Below, one piece after another: positions 1 through 9,284 of a DNA stretch of 64,000 nucleotides (the stretch's first letter is position 1; each line of letters starts with the position of its first letter). The DNA comes from Blastocatellia bacterium (GTDB lineage: Bacteria > Acidobacteriota > Blastocatellia > HR10 > J050), in assembly GCA_026985075.1 (NCBI GenBank), contig JALSQX010000071.1, positions 1 to 64,000 on the forward strand, in the 5' to 3' direction. Under the pieces are notes generated by a model that saw only the letters and a program-made list of their open reading frames with translations, had not been told where the DNA came from and made no database searches. The translations under genes and the position numbers were made by a program.

Positions 1-633
1 GGTGCCGATGAACACGTTGGGGTGTTTCCAGGCCAACGAAATCATCTCTTCGGTCCAGGGATAACCGATATGAATGCCGATAATCTTCAACTCGGGGAAA
101 TCGATGGCCACGCGATCGAGCGTCATCGGCCGCGCCACCGTGGGCAGGAAACTTTGCGCCGAATGCCCCACCTGGATCTCGATGGGAATCCCCAACTCGG
201 CGCATTTAGCATAAAACGGATAAAAGATGCGATCATCCGGGGGAACCCCATGCCAGTGGGGATAGAGATGAGCGCCGACAAAATGGAATTCTCGAACGGC
301 GCGCCCGAGTTTCTCCAACCAGGGCATAATGCGATGAGCGTTCACGCCGATCACACCCTTGAAGCGATCCGGATGTCGCTCGATGACATCCTGAATCACC
401 GTGTAAGGTTTTTCGAAGAACTCGTCAGAACCCGGTTTTCCGCCCGTCGTGGCGATGAGTAATCCTTTCTCGATGCCCGCGGCATCCATGCGGCGAATCT
501 GCTCCTCTAGCGGGATACCCTGTTTGGTGAGTTCGAGAATCTTGACCCGACGCCAAAACTCATCGAGTTTAGGAGTATATTGCCGGGTCACTTCCGGCGT
601 CCACAGGTTGACGACGATGTCGATGATCCGCAT
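1..633 (-). CDS. Amidohydrolase-2 family protein (3' end outside window)
   Basis: The reverse strand from the ATG at 633 stays open to the window edge (211 codons), so the C-terminus is missing. The translation begins MRIIDIVVNLWTPEV and contains GAHLYPHW, IPIEIQVGHS and LKIIGIHIGYPW, the pattern of the metal-dependent amidohydrolase-2 family (ACMSD / gamma-resorcylate decarboxylase type TIM barrels). These enzymes decarboxylate or hydrolyse aromatic and dicarboxylic substrates. The start lies 10 bp after the acyl-CoA ligase stop, so it is probably the last visible gene of that operon. The family call is good; the exact reaction cannot be read from sequence. Confidence 0.8.
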   Translation of the reverse strand, partial: MRIIDIVVNLWTPEVTRQYTPKLDEFWRRVKILELTKQGIPLEEQIRRMDAAGIEKGLLIATTGGKPGSDEFFEKPYTVIQDVIERHPDRFKGVIGVNAHRIMPWLEKLGRAVREFHFVGAHLYPHWHGVPPDDRIFYPFYAKCAELGIPIEIQVGHSAQSFLPTVARPMTLDRVAIDFPELKIIGIHIGYPWTEEMISLAWKHPNVFIGT

Positions 634-643
634 GGCGTCTCTC

Positions 644-2221
644 CTAGATGTTCCGTCGATGATCCTCCCAGTAGGGTTCCCGCAACACTCGCCGGAGGAC
701 TTTCCCAGTCGGATTTCTGGGCAAGCGCGGGACGAAATCCACCGATTTGGGCGTCTTATAGCCGGCGAGCCGCTCCTTACAGAAGGCGATCAACTCCTCT
801 TCGGACGTCGTCGCTCCCGGCTTGAGCACAACCACGGCTTTCACCGCTTCACCCCATACCGGATGGGGCACGCCGATGACGGCGCACTCGAACACCGCCG
901 GATGCTCATAAAGGACGCGCTCGACCTCCGAAGGATATACATTGAGGGCTCCGGTGACAATCATATCATGCTTCCGATCGACCAGATAAATGTACCCCTC
1001 TTCATCGACGGTGGCCAGATCACCGGTGTACACCCAGCCATCGCGCAAGGTCTCAGCCGTGGCCTGGGGATTGTTCCAATATCCCACCATATTCCCATCG
1101 GCATAGACGCAAATCTCGCCCACCTCACCCGGCGACACGCGCTCACCGGCATCATTGACAATGCGCACGGCGACATTGCACTGCGGACGGCCGCAGGAGG
1201 AGAGGAGCTTCGCCCATCGCTCATCGGCCAGAGCGAGCCGATGCTCGTGAGGTTCCAACACCGTTCCCGAACACCCCGTCTCCGATGTCGCATAGGTCTG
1301 GCGAAAATCACATCGAAAGACCTCTGCCGCGCGCCGCAGGACCGGTTCGGGCATCGGCGCCCCTCCGTACAGTAATACTCTCAGGCTGGAGAGATCATAA
1401 TGATCGATGTCCTCTCGGGTGACGAGCATCTGAATCGTCGTCGGGACGAGATTGGTGAACGTGATGCGCTCCCGCTCTATCGTCTCCAACGCTCGCTGAG
1501 GCTCGAAATTGATGATGACGATGAAGCTTCCCACATAAACGGCGCAGAAAATTCCGGCAATCCCGGCCGCCGAGTAGAGCGGGGCGGGCAACATCACCCG
1601 GTGGCTGGAATGACTCCCGATGGCGTGGACATGGACGAACATGCCGATGAGCGTCCGTCGGTGAGTGTACATGACTCCCTTGGGGAAACCCGTCGTCCCG
1701 CTGGTGTAAAGGAATAAGAGCAGATCGTCCGGCTCGATGGGACGGTCGGGAATCGGCTCGGCTTCTTCCCCCTCTTGGATGAGCGCTTCGTAGTCCAGGA
1801 AAGAGCGGGGCACTTCCCTCCCCAGGCCCATCACGTCTTTGATCGTTTTGGACCGCCCCGCCACCCGCTCAGCAGAAGAAAAATAGTCTGGCCCAGCGAC
1901 GAGCATGACTGCGCCAGCATCGTTACAGATGAACTCGACCTCCTTCTCCGTTAAGCGATAGTTGATGGGCACGCTGACGGCGCCGATCTTGGCCAGCCCA
2001 TAGAGTATTTCAACATACTGGTGACAGTTTCTGCTCAAGATCGCCACGCGATCACCATGACGGATCCCTCGCTTTTGTAAAGCCGATGCGATGCGATTGA
2101 CGCGAGCATTGACCTCCCGCCAGGTCAATCGCGTCTCTTCAAATACAATGCCCACTCGACCACCACTATATTCGGCGTGCCGCCGGACGACGTCGCCGAA
2201 GTTTTTCAAGTCGCCGAACAT
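644..2221 (-). CDS. AMP-forming acyl-CoA synthetase
   Basis: A 525-residue ANL-superfamily enzyme that activates a carboxylic acid to its CoA thioester through an acyl-adenylate. The P-loop-like motif YTSGTTGFPKG is near residue 172, GWVYTGDLATVDEEGYI carries the conserved Asp of the A5 region, and the C-terminal GYKTPKSVDF...NPTGKVLRR holds the catalytic A10 lysine. Length is typical of medium/long-chain or aryl-CoA ligases. I chose the ATG at 2221; a GTG at 2224 is directly before it. It follows the molybdoenzyme genes on the same strand and may activate an acid made by that pathway. The acyl substrate cannot be deduced. Confidence 0.92.
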   Translation of the reverse strand: MFGDLKNFGDVVRRHAEYSGGRVGIVFEETRLTWREVNARVNRIASALQKRGIRHGDRVAILSRNCHQYVEILYGLAKIGAVSVPINYRLTEKEVEFICNDAGAVMLVAGPDYFSSAERVAGRSKTIKDVMGLGREVPRSFLDYEALIQEGEEAEPIPDRPIEPDDLLLFLYTSGTTGFPKGVMYTHRRTLIGMFVHVHAIGSHSSHRVMLPAPLYSAAGIAGIFCAVYVGSFIVIINFEPQRALETIERERITFTNLVPTTIQMLVTREDIDHYDLSSLRVLLYGGAPMPEPVLRRAAEVFRCDFRQTYATSETGCSGTVLEPHEHRLALADERWAKLLSSCGRPQCNVAVRIVNDAGERVSPGEVGEICVYADGNMVGYWNNPQATAETLRDGWVYTGDLATVDEEGYIYLVDRKHDMIVTGALNVYPSEVERVLYEHPAVFECAVIGVPHPVWGEAVKAVVVLKPGATTSEEELIAFCKERLAGYKTPKSVDFVPRLPRNPTGKVLRRVLREPYWEDHRRNI

Positions 2222-2276
2222 CACATCTGAGTCCTGCCAGAAATAATAACCAGAAAGAACGCCACGAGGGAGCCAA

Positions 2277-3272
2277 TCAAACGTTATAGGCGACCCGCAC
2301 GCGAGGTATGCGAAAGAGCGATTTCCACTCCCTGGCGATGAGGATGTCCATCAACTCGGAAGACTCGCCCCGGCGACGTTTGTCCATTTCCTGGCGGAGC
2401 GTCGCCAGCGCCTCGTCCACTCCAGAGCCGAACAGAGAGCGGAGGTACTCCATGGGAATGCGAGGTCGATCGCTGAACCGCCCATCTTCATCGAAAGCAT
2501 CGGGCAACACGGGAGGGACGTAAAATACGTTTGGTTCCGTCCCATACTCGGGATGAAGTGGCAAGGCGACCTTCCACTTATAGACCAGGGCATAGATGGG
2601 ACCATCGGGGTCATCCAAGAAGCCCACGAATCGAAGCCGACCCGGACACTGGCGCGCACAAGCTGGGGCTTCTCCCTTCTCGGTTCGAGGGAAACAGAAG
2701 ATGCACTTTTGCGAGACGCCCGCCACCTTGTTGAAGTAGATTTTTTTGTAGGGGCACGCCCGTATGCACATTTGATATCCCTCGCACTTATCGGGATCGA
2801 TGAGCACGATGCCGTCTTCTTCCCGCTTATAAATGGCCCTGGCCGGACAGGCCTCCAGGCACGAAGGATGGGTGCAGTGATTACACAGCCTCGGGAGGTA
2901 GAAGAAGTAATTGTTGGGATAGACGCCGCCGCCGGCGTCCTCATCCCAGTTGGGCCCCCACGGCATCGGTTCCTTAGCGTGGAGATAAGCGTCCTCGCCC
3001 CGAAAATACACCTCTTCGTGGTTCAATTCGATCGCCGACCCATAATCGGCTTCCTCGGGGAGCTCGCCGAGCCGGACTTCGCCGTTCTCCCAACCGCCGC
3101 CCTGCTGCTGCCAATCGCGGGGATACCCTCGTCCGGGCATTGTTTCGACATTATTCCAGAACATGGTCTGTTGACCCTCTTCATCCGTCCACAATGACTT
3201 GCAAGCCACGGTGCACGCCTGACAACCGATACACTTATTAAGATCCAAGACCATGGCAATCTGACGCCCCAT
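2277..3272 (-). CDS. Molybdoenzyme beta subunit, four Fe-S clusters (type II DMSO reductase family)
   Basis: A 331-residue electron-transfer subunit of a complex iron-sulfur molybdoenzyme. It starts with CIGCQACTVACKSLW (residue 14 on), has the central LCNHCTHPSCLEACP and CEGYQMCIRACPYKKIYFN motifs, and ends its cluster region with KCIFCFPRTEKG...CARQC. The WNNVETMPGRGYP segment is typical of ethylbenzene dehydrogenase / selenate / dimethylsulfide dehydrogenase beta subunits. The start overlaps the chaperone gene by 35 bp and has a GGAGAGGTG ribosome site. It would relay electrons from the alpha subunit towards a cytochrome; no gamma subunit gene is present nearby. Confidence 0.93.
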   Translation of the reverse strand: MGRQIAMVLDLNKCIGCQACTVACKSLWTDEEGQQTMFWNNVETMPGRGYPRDWQQQGGGWENGEVRLGELPEEADYGSAIELNHEEVYFRGEDAYLHAKEPMPWGPNWDEDAGGGVYPNNYFFYLPRLCNHCTHPSCLEACPARAIYKREEDGIVLIDPDKCEGYQMCIRACPYKKIYFNKVAGVSQKCIFCFPRTEKGEAPACARQCPGRLRFVGFLDDPDGPIYALVYKWKVALPLHPEYGTEPNVFYVPPVLPDAFDEDGRFSDRPRIPMEYLRSLFGSGVDEALATLRQEMDKRRRGESSELMDILIAREWKSLFRIPRVRVAYNV

Positions 3273-3930
3273 GGTTCACCTCTCCTTTCAATCGGTTTTC
3301 TTGCCACGCCAGATCAAGGCGAAGAAATCGCCCCAACGTGGCGACCACACAGCGATAATAGCTCGATGCCGTGTGAGAGAGTACGCCGCGCTGAAGCTGA
3401 TCGTACCAATTCAACACGTGACGTTTCAAGAAATCACGCTGCGCGAGCTGATACGATAACCGCTCCTCCTCATCTTTCACCAGACTCTCCTGATAGGCGA
3501 GAAAATGGAGAAACTCGAGCTGTACCGATAAATGATCGGGAGCCCAGGCATACTCGTCCTTCAGCCGATACCCGAAATACTCATAGAATCGGACCAGTTC
3601 TTCCTTGGCTTTCAGCGGCCGGGATCGCGTCAGCTCTTCGCGGATGGGAACCGGCGGTCCATCTTGACCGACCTCAAACAGTCGCCCGTACTCCTGGCCA
3701 AGCAGTGATGTCTGCCGAGCGGTCAGCATTTCGATCAGGGACCGGAGCTCATCAAAGTCTACCGAGTAAGGAAGCGCGCGTTGCACTTCGCTCAGCATCG
3801 CGGCCACCGCTTCCAACCCAAGAGGTCGCTCGACGAAAGGAAGATCATTGGGCGAGGCCATGAGATACGAGAATACGGCGAAAGCGATACTGCGGGCTCT
3901 GGCAGCCGATGGCGGTGAGTCGATATTCAT
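3238..3930 (-). CDS. TorD/DmsD-like molybdoenzyme maturation chaperone
   Basis: A 230-residue, mostly helical protein lying between the alpha and beta genes. Features include the EYGRLFEVGQDGPPVPIREEL segment (the E-x-x-x-x-F...P-P...E signature region of the TorD/NarJ family), then YEYFGYRLKDEYAWAPDHLSVQLEFLHFL, which matches the conserved PDHL-x-x-x-LEF motif of these chaperones. Family members hold the folded alpha subunit, protect its Tat signal and help cofactor insertion before export. Gene order alpha-chaperone-beta is unusual; in ethylbenzene dehydrogenase operons the chaperone comes last. The start has only a weak ribosome site. Confidence 0.88.
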   Translation of the reverse strand: MNIDSPPSAARARSIAFAVFSYLMASPNDLPFVERPLGLEAVAAMLSEVQRALPYSVDFDELRSLIEMLTARQTSLLGQEYGRLFEVGQDGPPVPIREELTRSRPLKAKEELVRFYEYFGYRLKDEYAWAPDHLSVQLEFLHFLAYQESLVKDEEERLSYQLAQRDFLKRHVLNWYDQLQRGVLSHTASSYYRCVVATLGRFLRLDLAWQENRLKGEVNHGASDCHGLGS

Positions 3931-3960
3931 CCCCGTCCGCCGAGAATCCGAAACCGATGG

Positions 3961-6732
3961 TCACTTCGGCCGTCGATCATCTTTTTCGTATCGCTCGACC
4001 TCAACGGTGAAATCTCGATAGGTTTGATTGGGAGCGAATTGAAGGAGTCGATGACCGAGATGACCGTAACCACCGACCAGAGAAGTCGGCTTGATGAGAC
4101 CGGCCGTGCAAATGACGGCCGAGAAGTTCTGTCGATTGGGAAACATCATCGGATCCCACCCATGATACATGAACAACATGCCGGGCTGGATGCTGGGGCT
4201 GACCCTCACGTGGGCGATGAACTCGCCCGCGGGATTGAATACCCGAACGCGATCACCATCCTTGATCCCCCGGTGGCGAGCATCGATCACGCTCATGTAG
4301 AGATCAGGCTCGCCTCTTTGGAGTTGAAGCAGAAGAGGGTGATCCCGCCACATCGTGTGGACTCCATGCCGAGCATGCCCCATGATCAATCGCAGCGGAT
4401 ACCCTCCCAACCGCAGCGGTTGTTTGTAGCTGGGAAGCGCCTCGTCGAATTTGAGAAACCAATCCTGATCGAAATAGAACTGTTGTCGCCGGGTCATCGT
4501 CTTATATGGTCGCTTGTGGACGACGCTATCCGGGATGTCCGTATGGTATGGCGATTGGTGGGAATTCCACATCGTCGATTCAGATCCCCGAACCCGAATG
4601 ATCCCCCGAGCGGCCAATTCATCAAAGCTGATCTTGGGAATCCCGGGCGTGCGATCCAGCAGGAATTGGGCGACGTCCTTGATGCTCTTAATCCGGCCGT
4701 TCATGGTATAGAGGTCCAGATACTGAGTGAAATCGCGTTTGAACGTACGTCCATTCACGTCATCCTCGATCGGTGGAATGCCGCGCTCTCGGGCTCGCTG
4801 ACTGATCGCCTCCAATAGTCGATACATCGCCGTCCAGTCATCGACAGCTTCGCCCAATGGTCGAACGGCCGCATCGAGGACCTGAACATAAGGGAGTCGG
4901 GCATGAAACATGAGATCCGCCCGCTCATAATGATGAGCGATGGGCAAGACATAATCGGCATGATGAGCGGCAAATCCCATGTCGGGCACGAGCGCGACGA
5001 TGGTCTCTAACTGATCGAACCCGGCCGCTCGCCAGTGGTTGGCCGAGGCTCGCCATCCCGGGCCACCATTGCCGGCGAAGATGCCCATTTTCCACCCTTT
5101 GGCCCCATAAGACGGAAACCACCCTTCCCGGATGCTCTTCTGGTAGTAGAAATCAATCGTCTCGGCCAACTCCCGTCCATAAATCTTTTCGTTGAGCTCC
5201 TTCATGTGACCCTTCTCATAATCCCAGGTCGTGCCAGAAAGCATCCGCAGACCCGGCCCGATCCCCGAGAAGGCGAACTCAAACAGAGAACGAGGATCCA
5301 GAGAATTGAGGATCTGAAGTCCACTCCCTTCGTACCCAATGTTCCCTGTGAGCGACAGAACGAGCAACATGGTGCGATGGAGCAGATCCCCGTGAAGCCA
5401 TTTGCACGGTTGGTATCCCGTATAGATGAGCGCCGGTTTGGTGGTGGCCAGTTCACGGGTGATCTGGTAAATGACGTCAGCGTGCAGGCCGGTCACCTGA
5501 GCCGCCCATTGGGGAGTGTATGGGGCCACCTTCTGCTTCAGGAATTCGAACACCGTCGTGACCTCCACCTCTCCATCGAGCGTCCATACCGTCCAACTCC
5601 CTTCCAGGGCCGGTCGGATAGAACCCAACGCTAATGAAGGACGAGATGCTCGTTCCGATGGGGCCGCGGGAGCGCCGGTTGCCGGGGCGCAGACCGGTCT
5701 GGATGTTACTTCGTCCCAGAGATAAAACACCTGGTCATCGCCTTCCGTCATGAAATCTGTTTGGCGGAGGAACCGACGGGTATCTTTTCGGACCAACAAG
5801 GGAAGGTCCGTCTGTTCGGCGATATAGGCCCGCTCATACCACTTCTCTTTCAGGATGAGATGGACCATGGCGAGGGCGAGAGCCAGATCAGTTCCCGGTT
5901 TGGGATTGAGCCACTTACTGGCATGCATGGCGGTGGCATTGAATTCTGGCGAGATCGCCACGACAGTGGCACCATTGTATTTCGCCTCCCAGAAGAAATG
6001 AGCATCGGGCAGTCGAGTCACCGCTGGATTGGTGGCCCAAATGACGAGGTACTTTGATTGGAAGACTGAAGCGATCGTGTCCCCCACCGTTGGCGTCCCC
6101 AAGGTCATATAAGCTCCTGTGGGGAGGTCACCAACGCCCGAATAAAATTCGGGAACCGAGACGCCCGTGATGGCCGCGAATCGAGAGAAAGCCGCTAATG
6201 TGGCGTATTTGATGACCATCTGCGTGCCGCTCCCCGTAGAAATGGCGTCGGGTCCGTAGGTGATCGAGACATCGATGAATCGGTCGGCGATTTCTCGACA
6301 CGCCTGTTCCCAACTGATGCGCATCCACTTCCCTTCCCCACGTTTCCCGACTCGCTTCATCGGATATAGCACGCGTTGCTTCCCATACATGTACGACGAA
6401 TGACACAGGCCTTTCTGGCATCCACGAGGATTATAATCCGGTGCGTCGCCAGAAGCCCCATATTCGGCCTGCTGCTCCTCCCGCCAAACGAGACCATTTT
6501 TGACGTAAATATTCAACGCGCAGGCCCCGGCACAATTCGTCCCGTGAGTACCGCGAACGATTTTGTCCCACGTCCACTTCTGCCGGTAAAGATCTTCGAA
6601 CCGACGATAGGGCCCGAATGGCCTGATGTTCATGTCGGCCAGAGAGCGGGGCGCGTAGTTGAGCATGAGCCCCAATGTCGCCAGTCCTGAGCCTTTGAGA
6701 AATCGACGACGCGTCACTCTCGATTCTTTCAT
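3961..6732 (-). CDS. Tat-exported molybdopterin oxidoreductase alpha subunit (type II DMSO reductase family)
   Basis: The start is the ATG at 6732, preceded by a clear GGAGGA site; longer upstream in-frame starts would bury the signal. The 923-residue product has a twin-arginine signal (SRVTRRRFLKGS, residues 4-16). The FS0 ligand set is H63, C67, C71 and C105 (GTHGTNCAGACALN...PRGCQKGLC), the His + three Cys arrangement of the NarG/EbdA/SerA group. D202 in SGVGDLPTGAY aligns with the Asp that ligates Mo in that group. Expected role: periplasmic bis-MGD oxidoreductase, either hydroxylating a hydrocarbon or reducing an oxyanion/N- or S-oxide. The setting among catabolic genes favours substrate oxidation, but this is inference. 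Confidence 0.93.
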   Translation of the reverse strand: MKESRVTRRRFLKGSGLATLGLMLNYAPRSLADMNIRPFGPYRRFEDLYRQKWTWDKIVRGTHGTNCAGACALNIYVKNGLVWREEQQAEYGASGDAPDYNPRGCQKGLCHSSYMYGKQRVLYPMKRVGKRGEGKWMRISWEQACREIADRFIDVSITYGPDAISTGSGTQMVIKYATLAAFSRFAAITGVSVPEFYSGVGDLPTGAYMTLGTPTVGDTIASVFQSKYLVIWATNPAVTRLPDAHFFWEAKYNGATVVAISPEFNATAMHASKWLNPKPGTDLALALAMVHLILKEKWYERAYIAEQTDLPLLVRKDTRRFLRQTDFMTEGDDQVFYLWDEVTSRPVCAPATGAPAAPSERASRPSLALGSIRPALEGSWTVWTLDGEVEVTTVFEFLKQKVAPYTPQWAAQVTGLHADVIYQITRELATTKPALIYTGYQPCKWLHGDLLHRTMLLVLSLTGNIGYEGSGLQILNSLDPRSLFEFAFSGIGPGLRMLSGTTWDYEKGHMKELNEKIYGRELAETIDFYYQKSIREGWFPSYGAKGWKMGIFAGNGGPGWRASANHWRAAGFDQLETIVALVPDMGFAAHHADYVLPIAHHYERADLMFHARLPYVQVLDAAVRPLGEAVDDWTAMYRLLEAISQRARERGIPPIEDDVNGRTFKRDFTQYLDLYTMNGRIKSIKDVAQFLLDRTPGIPKISFDELAARGIIRVRGSESTMWNSHQSPYHTDIPDSVVHKRPYKTMTRRQQFYFDQDWFLKFDEALPSYKQPLRLGGYPLRLIMGHARHGVHTMWRDHPLLLQLQRGEPDLYMSVIDARHRGIKDGDRVRVFNPAGEFIAHVRVSPSIQPGMLFMYHGWDPMMFPNRQNFSAVICTAGLIKPTSLVGGYGHLGHRLLQFAPNQTYRDFTVEVERYEKDDRRPK

Positions 6733-6836
6733 GGTCTCATCCTCCCTGACGGCCATAAGCCGGGGCACGTCTCCCCGGGTTACCATTCTCTTGCTCCCCC
6801 TCGTTCGCCCAGGTAGACTTTCATCGCCAAAATGGC

Positions 6837-6856
6837 TTCCCCGTCTCATCGGGGAA
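6837..6856. promoter_or_regulatory. Inverted repeat in the divergent molybdoenzyme intergenic region
   Basis: TTCCCCG and CGGGGAA form perfect 7-bp arms around a 6-bp centre, between the start of the molybdoenzyme alpha gene (6732, minus) and the start of the secreted protein at 6894 (plus). The position fits an operator shared by the two divergent genes or a short leader hairpin. No regulator can be assigned. Confidence 0.4.
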
Positions 6857-6893
6857 AATGACGGTTTGAGAAGAGATGCCAGGAAAGTTGAAC

Positions 6894-7706
6894 ATGGAGA
6901 AGATCGCCATGCGTCTCAGGAAAGCTTCGGTGCCGATCGCCCTCCTCGTGATGCTCACTCTTCAGCCATGGGTCGGAGGGGCGCCTCCAATCGCTCAGCA
7001 GCCTCCGCCATTCTGGGTGGTTCGCTTCGTTGACATCGAACCACAAAAGGCGGAGCAATTCGAAAGAGCGCTCCGCGAACGCGTCCAAGCCATGCGGCGA
7101 CTCAAACTGGGTCCCGAGTGGACTTGGTACGCCACCCGGCGCTCCAATTTCACATACACTTTTGCTCACCCGATGAAGTCGCTCTCGGAGATCGACGCCC
7201 TCTGGAAGCGCATCTATCAGCCCGAAGATGTACTGAACGAGAGCACCATCCAACGCCTGCTCAGCAGAGAGCGGGCCGCGATCCGGCGTCATCACAGTGA
7301 GCTCATTCAGCTTCTGGAATCCTGGAGTTACCATCCCAAAGCGCCAGCCGCCCAGACGCCTCCTCGTTTTCAGCACGTCGTCCTGGAATGGGTCAGACCA
7401 GATCGACTCCCTCAATATGAGAGGGTGATTCATCGGTTCCGCCAGGCATTGGCCAAGATCGCCCATCCATTCGGATACGACGCCTATCGAATCATCGTTG
7501 GCGATGGATCGTTCGCCTACGTCTGGATGGCTCCGAGCGCCCAACAGTATTATGCAGCGAATCACCTCGATGAGGTACTGAGACGCGCGCTGGGGCAACA
7601 AGACGCCGATCGGCTCCTCCAACAGTGGCGCTGGTGCTTGTGGAGGCGCGAGTCGTACGACGGGACGCCTCGTCCCGACCTCAGCTATTTCCCCTCACCG
7701 CGCTAG
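6894..7706 (+). CDS. Secreted protein of unknown function, NIPSNAP-like repeats possible
   Basis: The preferred start is the ATG at 6894, six bases after AGGAAAG; an ATG at 6876 is also in frame. A signal peptide is visible (RLRKASVPIALLVMLTLQPWVGGAPP). The mature 240 or so residues show two similar halves: WVVRFVDIEPQKAEQFERALRERV and HVVLEWVRPDRLPQYERVIHRF each look like the first strand-helix of a ferredoxin-like alpha/beta barrel (NIPSNAP/EthD style). It is divergent from the molybdoenzyme operon and converges on the MFS gene, overlapping its stop by 4 bp. It is the only plus-strand gene in the first 46 kb. Function unknown. Confidence 0.7.
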   Translation: MEKIAMRLRKASVPIALLVMLTLQPWVGGAPPIAQQPPPFWVVRFVDIEPQKAEQFERALRERVQAMRRLKLGPEWTWYATRRSNFTYTFAHPMKSLSEIDALWKRIYQPEDVLNESTIQRLLSRERAAIRRHHSELIQLLESWSYHPKAPAAQTPPRFQHVVLEWVRPDRLPQYERVIHRFRQALAKIAHPFGYDAYRIIVGDGSFAYVWMAPSAQQYYAANHLDEVLRRALGQQDADRLLQQWRWCLWRRESYDGTPRPDLSYFPSPR

Positions 7707-9109
7707 GACTCCGAGAGACCGGCATCAGCGAGAGCAGCTCGTCGCCCATAGGGGAGGGGCCGTACGAACCACACATTGATGAGTCCGAGCAGAGAGACGA
7801 GAACGACCATGAGGAAGGGGATGAAATAGCTCCCCGTGGTCGTGCGAAGATAACCGGTGATCGTGATCCCGGCGAAAGCACCAAGAGTATCGATCAAGGT
7901 GACGATGCCCAGGATGCGACCGAGTTCCCGAGGACCAAAGCACTCGGCGACCATCAGTTGGATCATGCTGAACGTTCCCCCATACCCTAATCCGAAGAGC
8001 ACAGCAAACGCGCCCAACTGACGTTGGCTCCTGACGAGGCCGAGCGGGAGCGAACCTTGGTCGGGACGGAAATCCAGCAGGAGCAGGCTTCCCACGAAGA
8101 GCAACGCCGTGGTGACGATCATCACCGTTCGCTTGCTCATCCGGTCGCTCAAATAGCCGAATCCGAATTTCCCCGCGATACTGAACATGAAAATCAGACT
8201 GAGGTAAAACGCCGAGAGTTCCTGAGAGAGTCCCAGATCCTGCTTCAGATAGATGACCAATTGATTCTGAACCGCCAGAATGGCGAACCAGATGAACGCT
8301 GATCCTAAAGCCAGAAACCAGAGTACGCCGGTGCGCACTGCCTGGCTGAATGGCACTCCGGGGAGGGCTCGGGGAGCGCTGGGGTTCGGTGGCTCGTTCG
8401 GCGTGTCCGGAGCTGTACCATCAGGGAATTGACCCACTTCGCGGGGATGCTCTTTGATGACGAAAAATGTCAACGGCACAGCCACGAGCCACACGAGGGC
8501 GGCGATGACCCCGTATCCCCAGCGCCACCCCAAATCGGGATGGGCGATGATGGGAGCGACGACGTTGGGCAAGGTGGCGCCAGCCAGGCTCGAGCCAGCC
8601 ACCAGCAATCCGATCACCATCCCCCGTCGCACCACAAACCAATTGGACAACAGAACCACATTGATCAACAAGCCACAAAGGATGAGCCCGACAGCAAACA
8701 AGGCATGCAAGATATAAAGATGCCAGACGGCGGTGACGAGGGGATAGGCCGTGACGCTGAGAGCCAACAGCAGAATGCCCGACCGCATGAGGCGACGGAC
8801 GCCGAAGCGATCAATCAAAGCCCCTCCGAATGGAGCGAGCAATCCGGCGAGCAGCATGGTGATCGCTCCACACAGCGATACTGCCGCCTCGGTCGCCTGG
8901 AATTCCTCGATGAATTTCGGATAGAAGACCGGCGGGACGGAGATGGTCGCCCCATTGGTCATGTAATAAATGATCACAGCGGCCAGGGCAATATACCAGC
9001 CATAAAACAGGCGGGATGCTCCCCCGGCGCTGGCGACAAGCGATGACGAGTCGGCCGATCGTCTCACGACATCCTCCTCGTTGGTGACCCGACCTTCAGA
9101 GAACCTCAT
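7703..9109 (-). CDS. MFS transporter, monocarboxylate/oxalate-formate antiporter-like
   Basis: A 468-residue inner-membrane carrier with about 12 hydrophobic segments. The segment GGALIDRFGVRRLMRSG after TM2 is the MFS A-motif, and FGYLSDRMSKRTVM is its repeat in the second half. The N-terminal LFYGWYIALAAVIIYYMTNGATISVPPVFYPKFIEEF is typical of the MCT/OFA-like branch that moves small carboxylates. A GAAGGGGGA site precedes the ATG. It probably imports the substrate of the surrounding catabolic genes; the ligand is not identifiable. Confidence 0.88.
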   Translation of the reverse strand: MRFSEGRVTNEEDVVRRSADSSSLVASAGGASRLFYGWYIALAAVIIYYMTNGATISVPPVFYPKFIEEFQATEAAVSLCGAITMLLAGLLAPFGGALIDRFGVRRLMRSGILLLALSVTAYPLVTAVWHLYILHALFAVGLILCGLLINVVLLSNWFVVRRGMVIGLLVAGSSLAGATLPNVVAPIIAHPDLGWRWGYGVIAALVWLVAVPLTFFVIKEHPREVGQFPDGTAPDTPNEPPNPSAPRALPGVPFSQAVRTGVLWFLALGSAFIWFAILAVQNQLVIYLKQDLGLSQELSAFYLSLIFMFSIAGKFGFGYLSDRMSKRTVMIVTTALLFVGSLLLLDFRPDQGSLPLGLVRSQRQLGAFAVLFGLGYGGTFSMIQLMVAECFGPRELGRILGIVTLIDTLGAFAGITITGYLRTTTGSYFIPFLMVVLVSLLGLINVWFVRPLPYGRRAALADAGLSES

Positions 9110-9186
9110 TCCCCCTTCCCATCGAGAGACCGGGAGAGCGAGGCCTCCCGACCGTTCACCCCCAACAGACCCTCACCGTGCGAGCA

Positions 9187-9207
9187 CCGATCACAATGAG
9201 TGATCGG
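9187..9207. promoter_or_regulatory. Inverted repeat upstream of the MFS gene
   Basis: CCGATCAC and GTGATCGG form perfect 8-bp arms around a 5-bp loop. It lies about 80 bp upstream of the MFS start (9109) and downstream of the lipocalin-like gene. It lacks a T-run, so it is a candidate operator or leader hairpin rather than an intrinsic terminator. Confidence 0.4.
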
Positions 9208-9284
9208 CGAACCCATCGACCATGATGCGTTCCGCACAAGGGCACCCCGTTTAACGATCGTCCCATCCCTGGAGGGATAGATGG

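Noticed and set aside
449..1375. Long plus-strand open frame opposite the acyl-CoA ligase
   Set aside because: The minus strand encodes all conserved motifs of an ANL enzyme.
6846..7622. Long minus-strand open frame opposite the secreted protein at 6894-7706
   Set aside because: The plus frame has a signal peptide, ribosome site and sensible composition; the minus frame has none of these and is a shadow.
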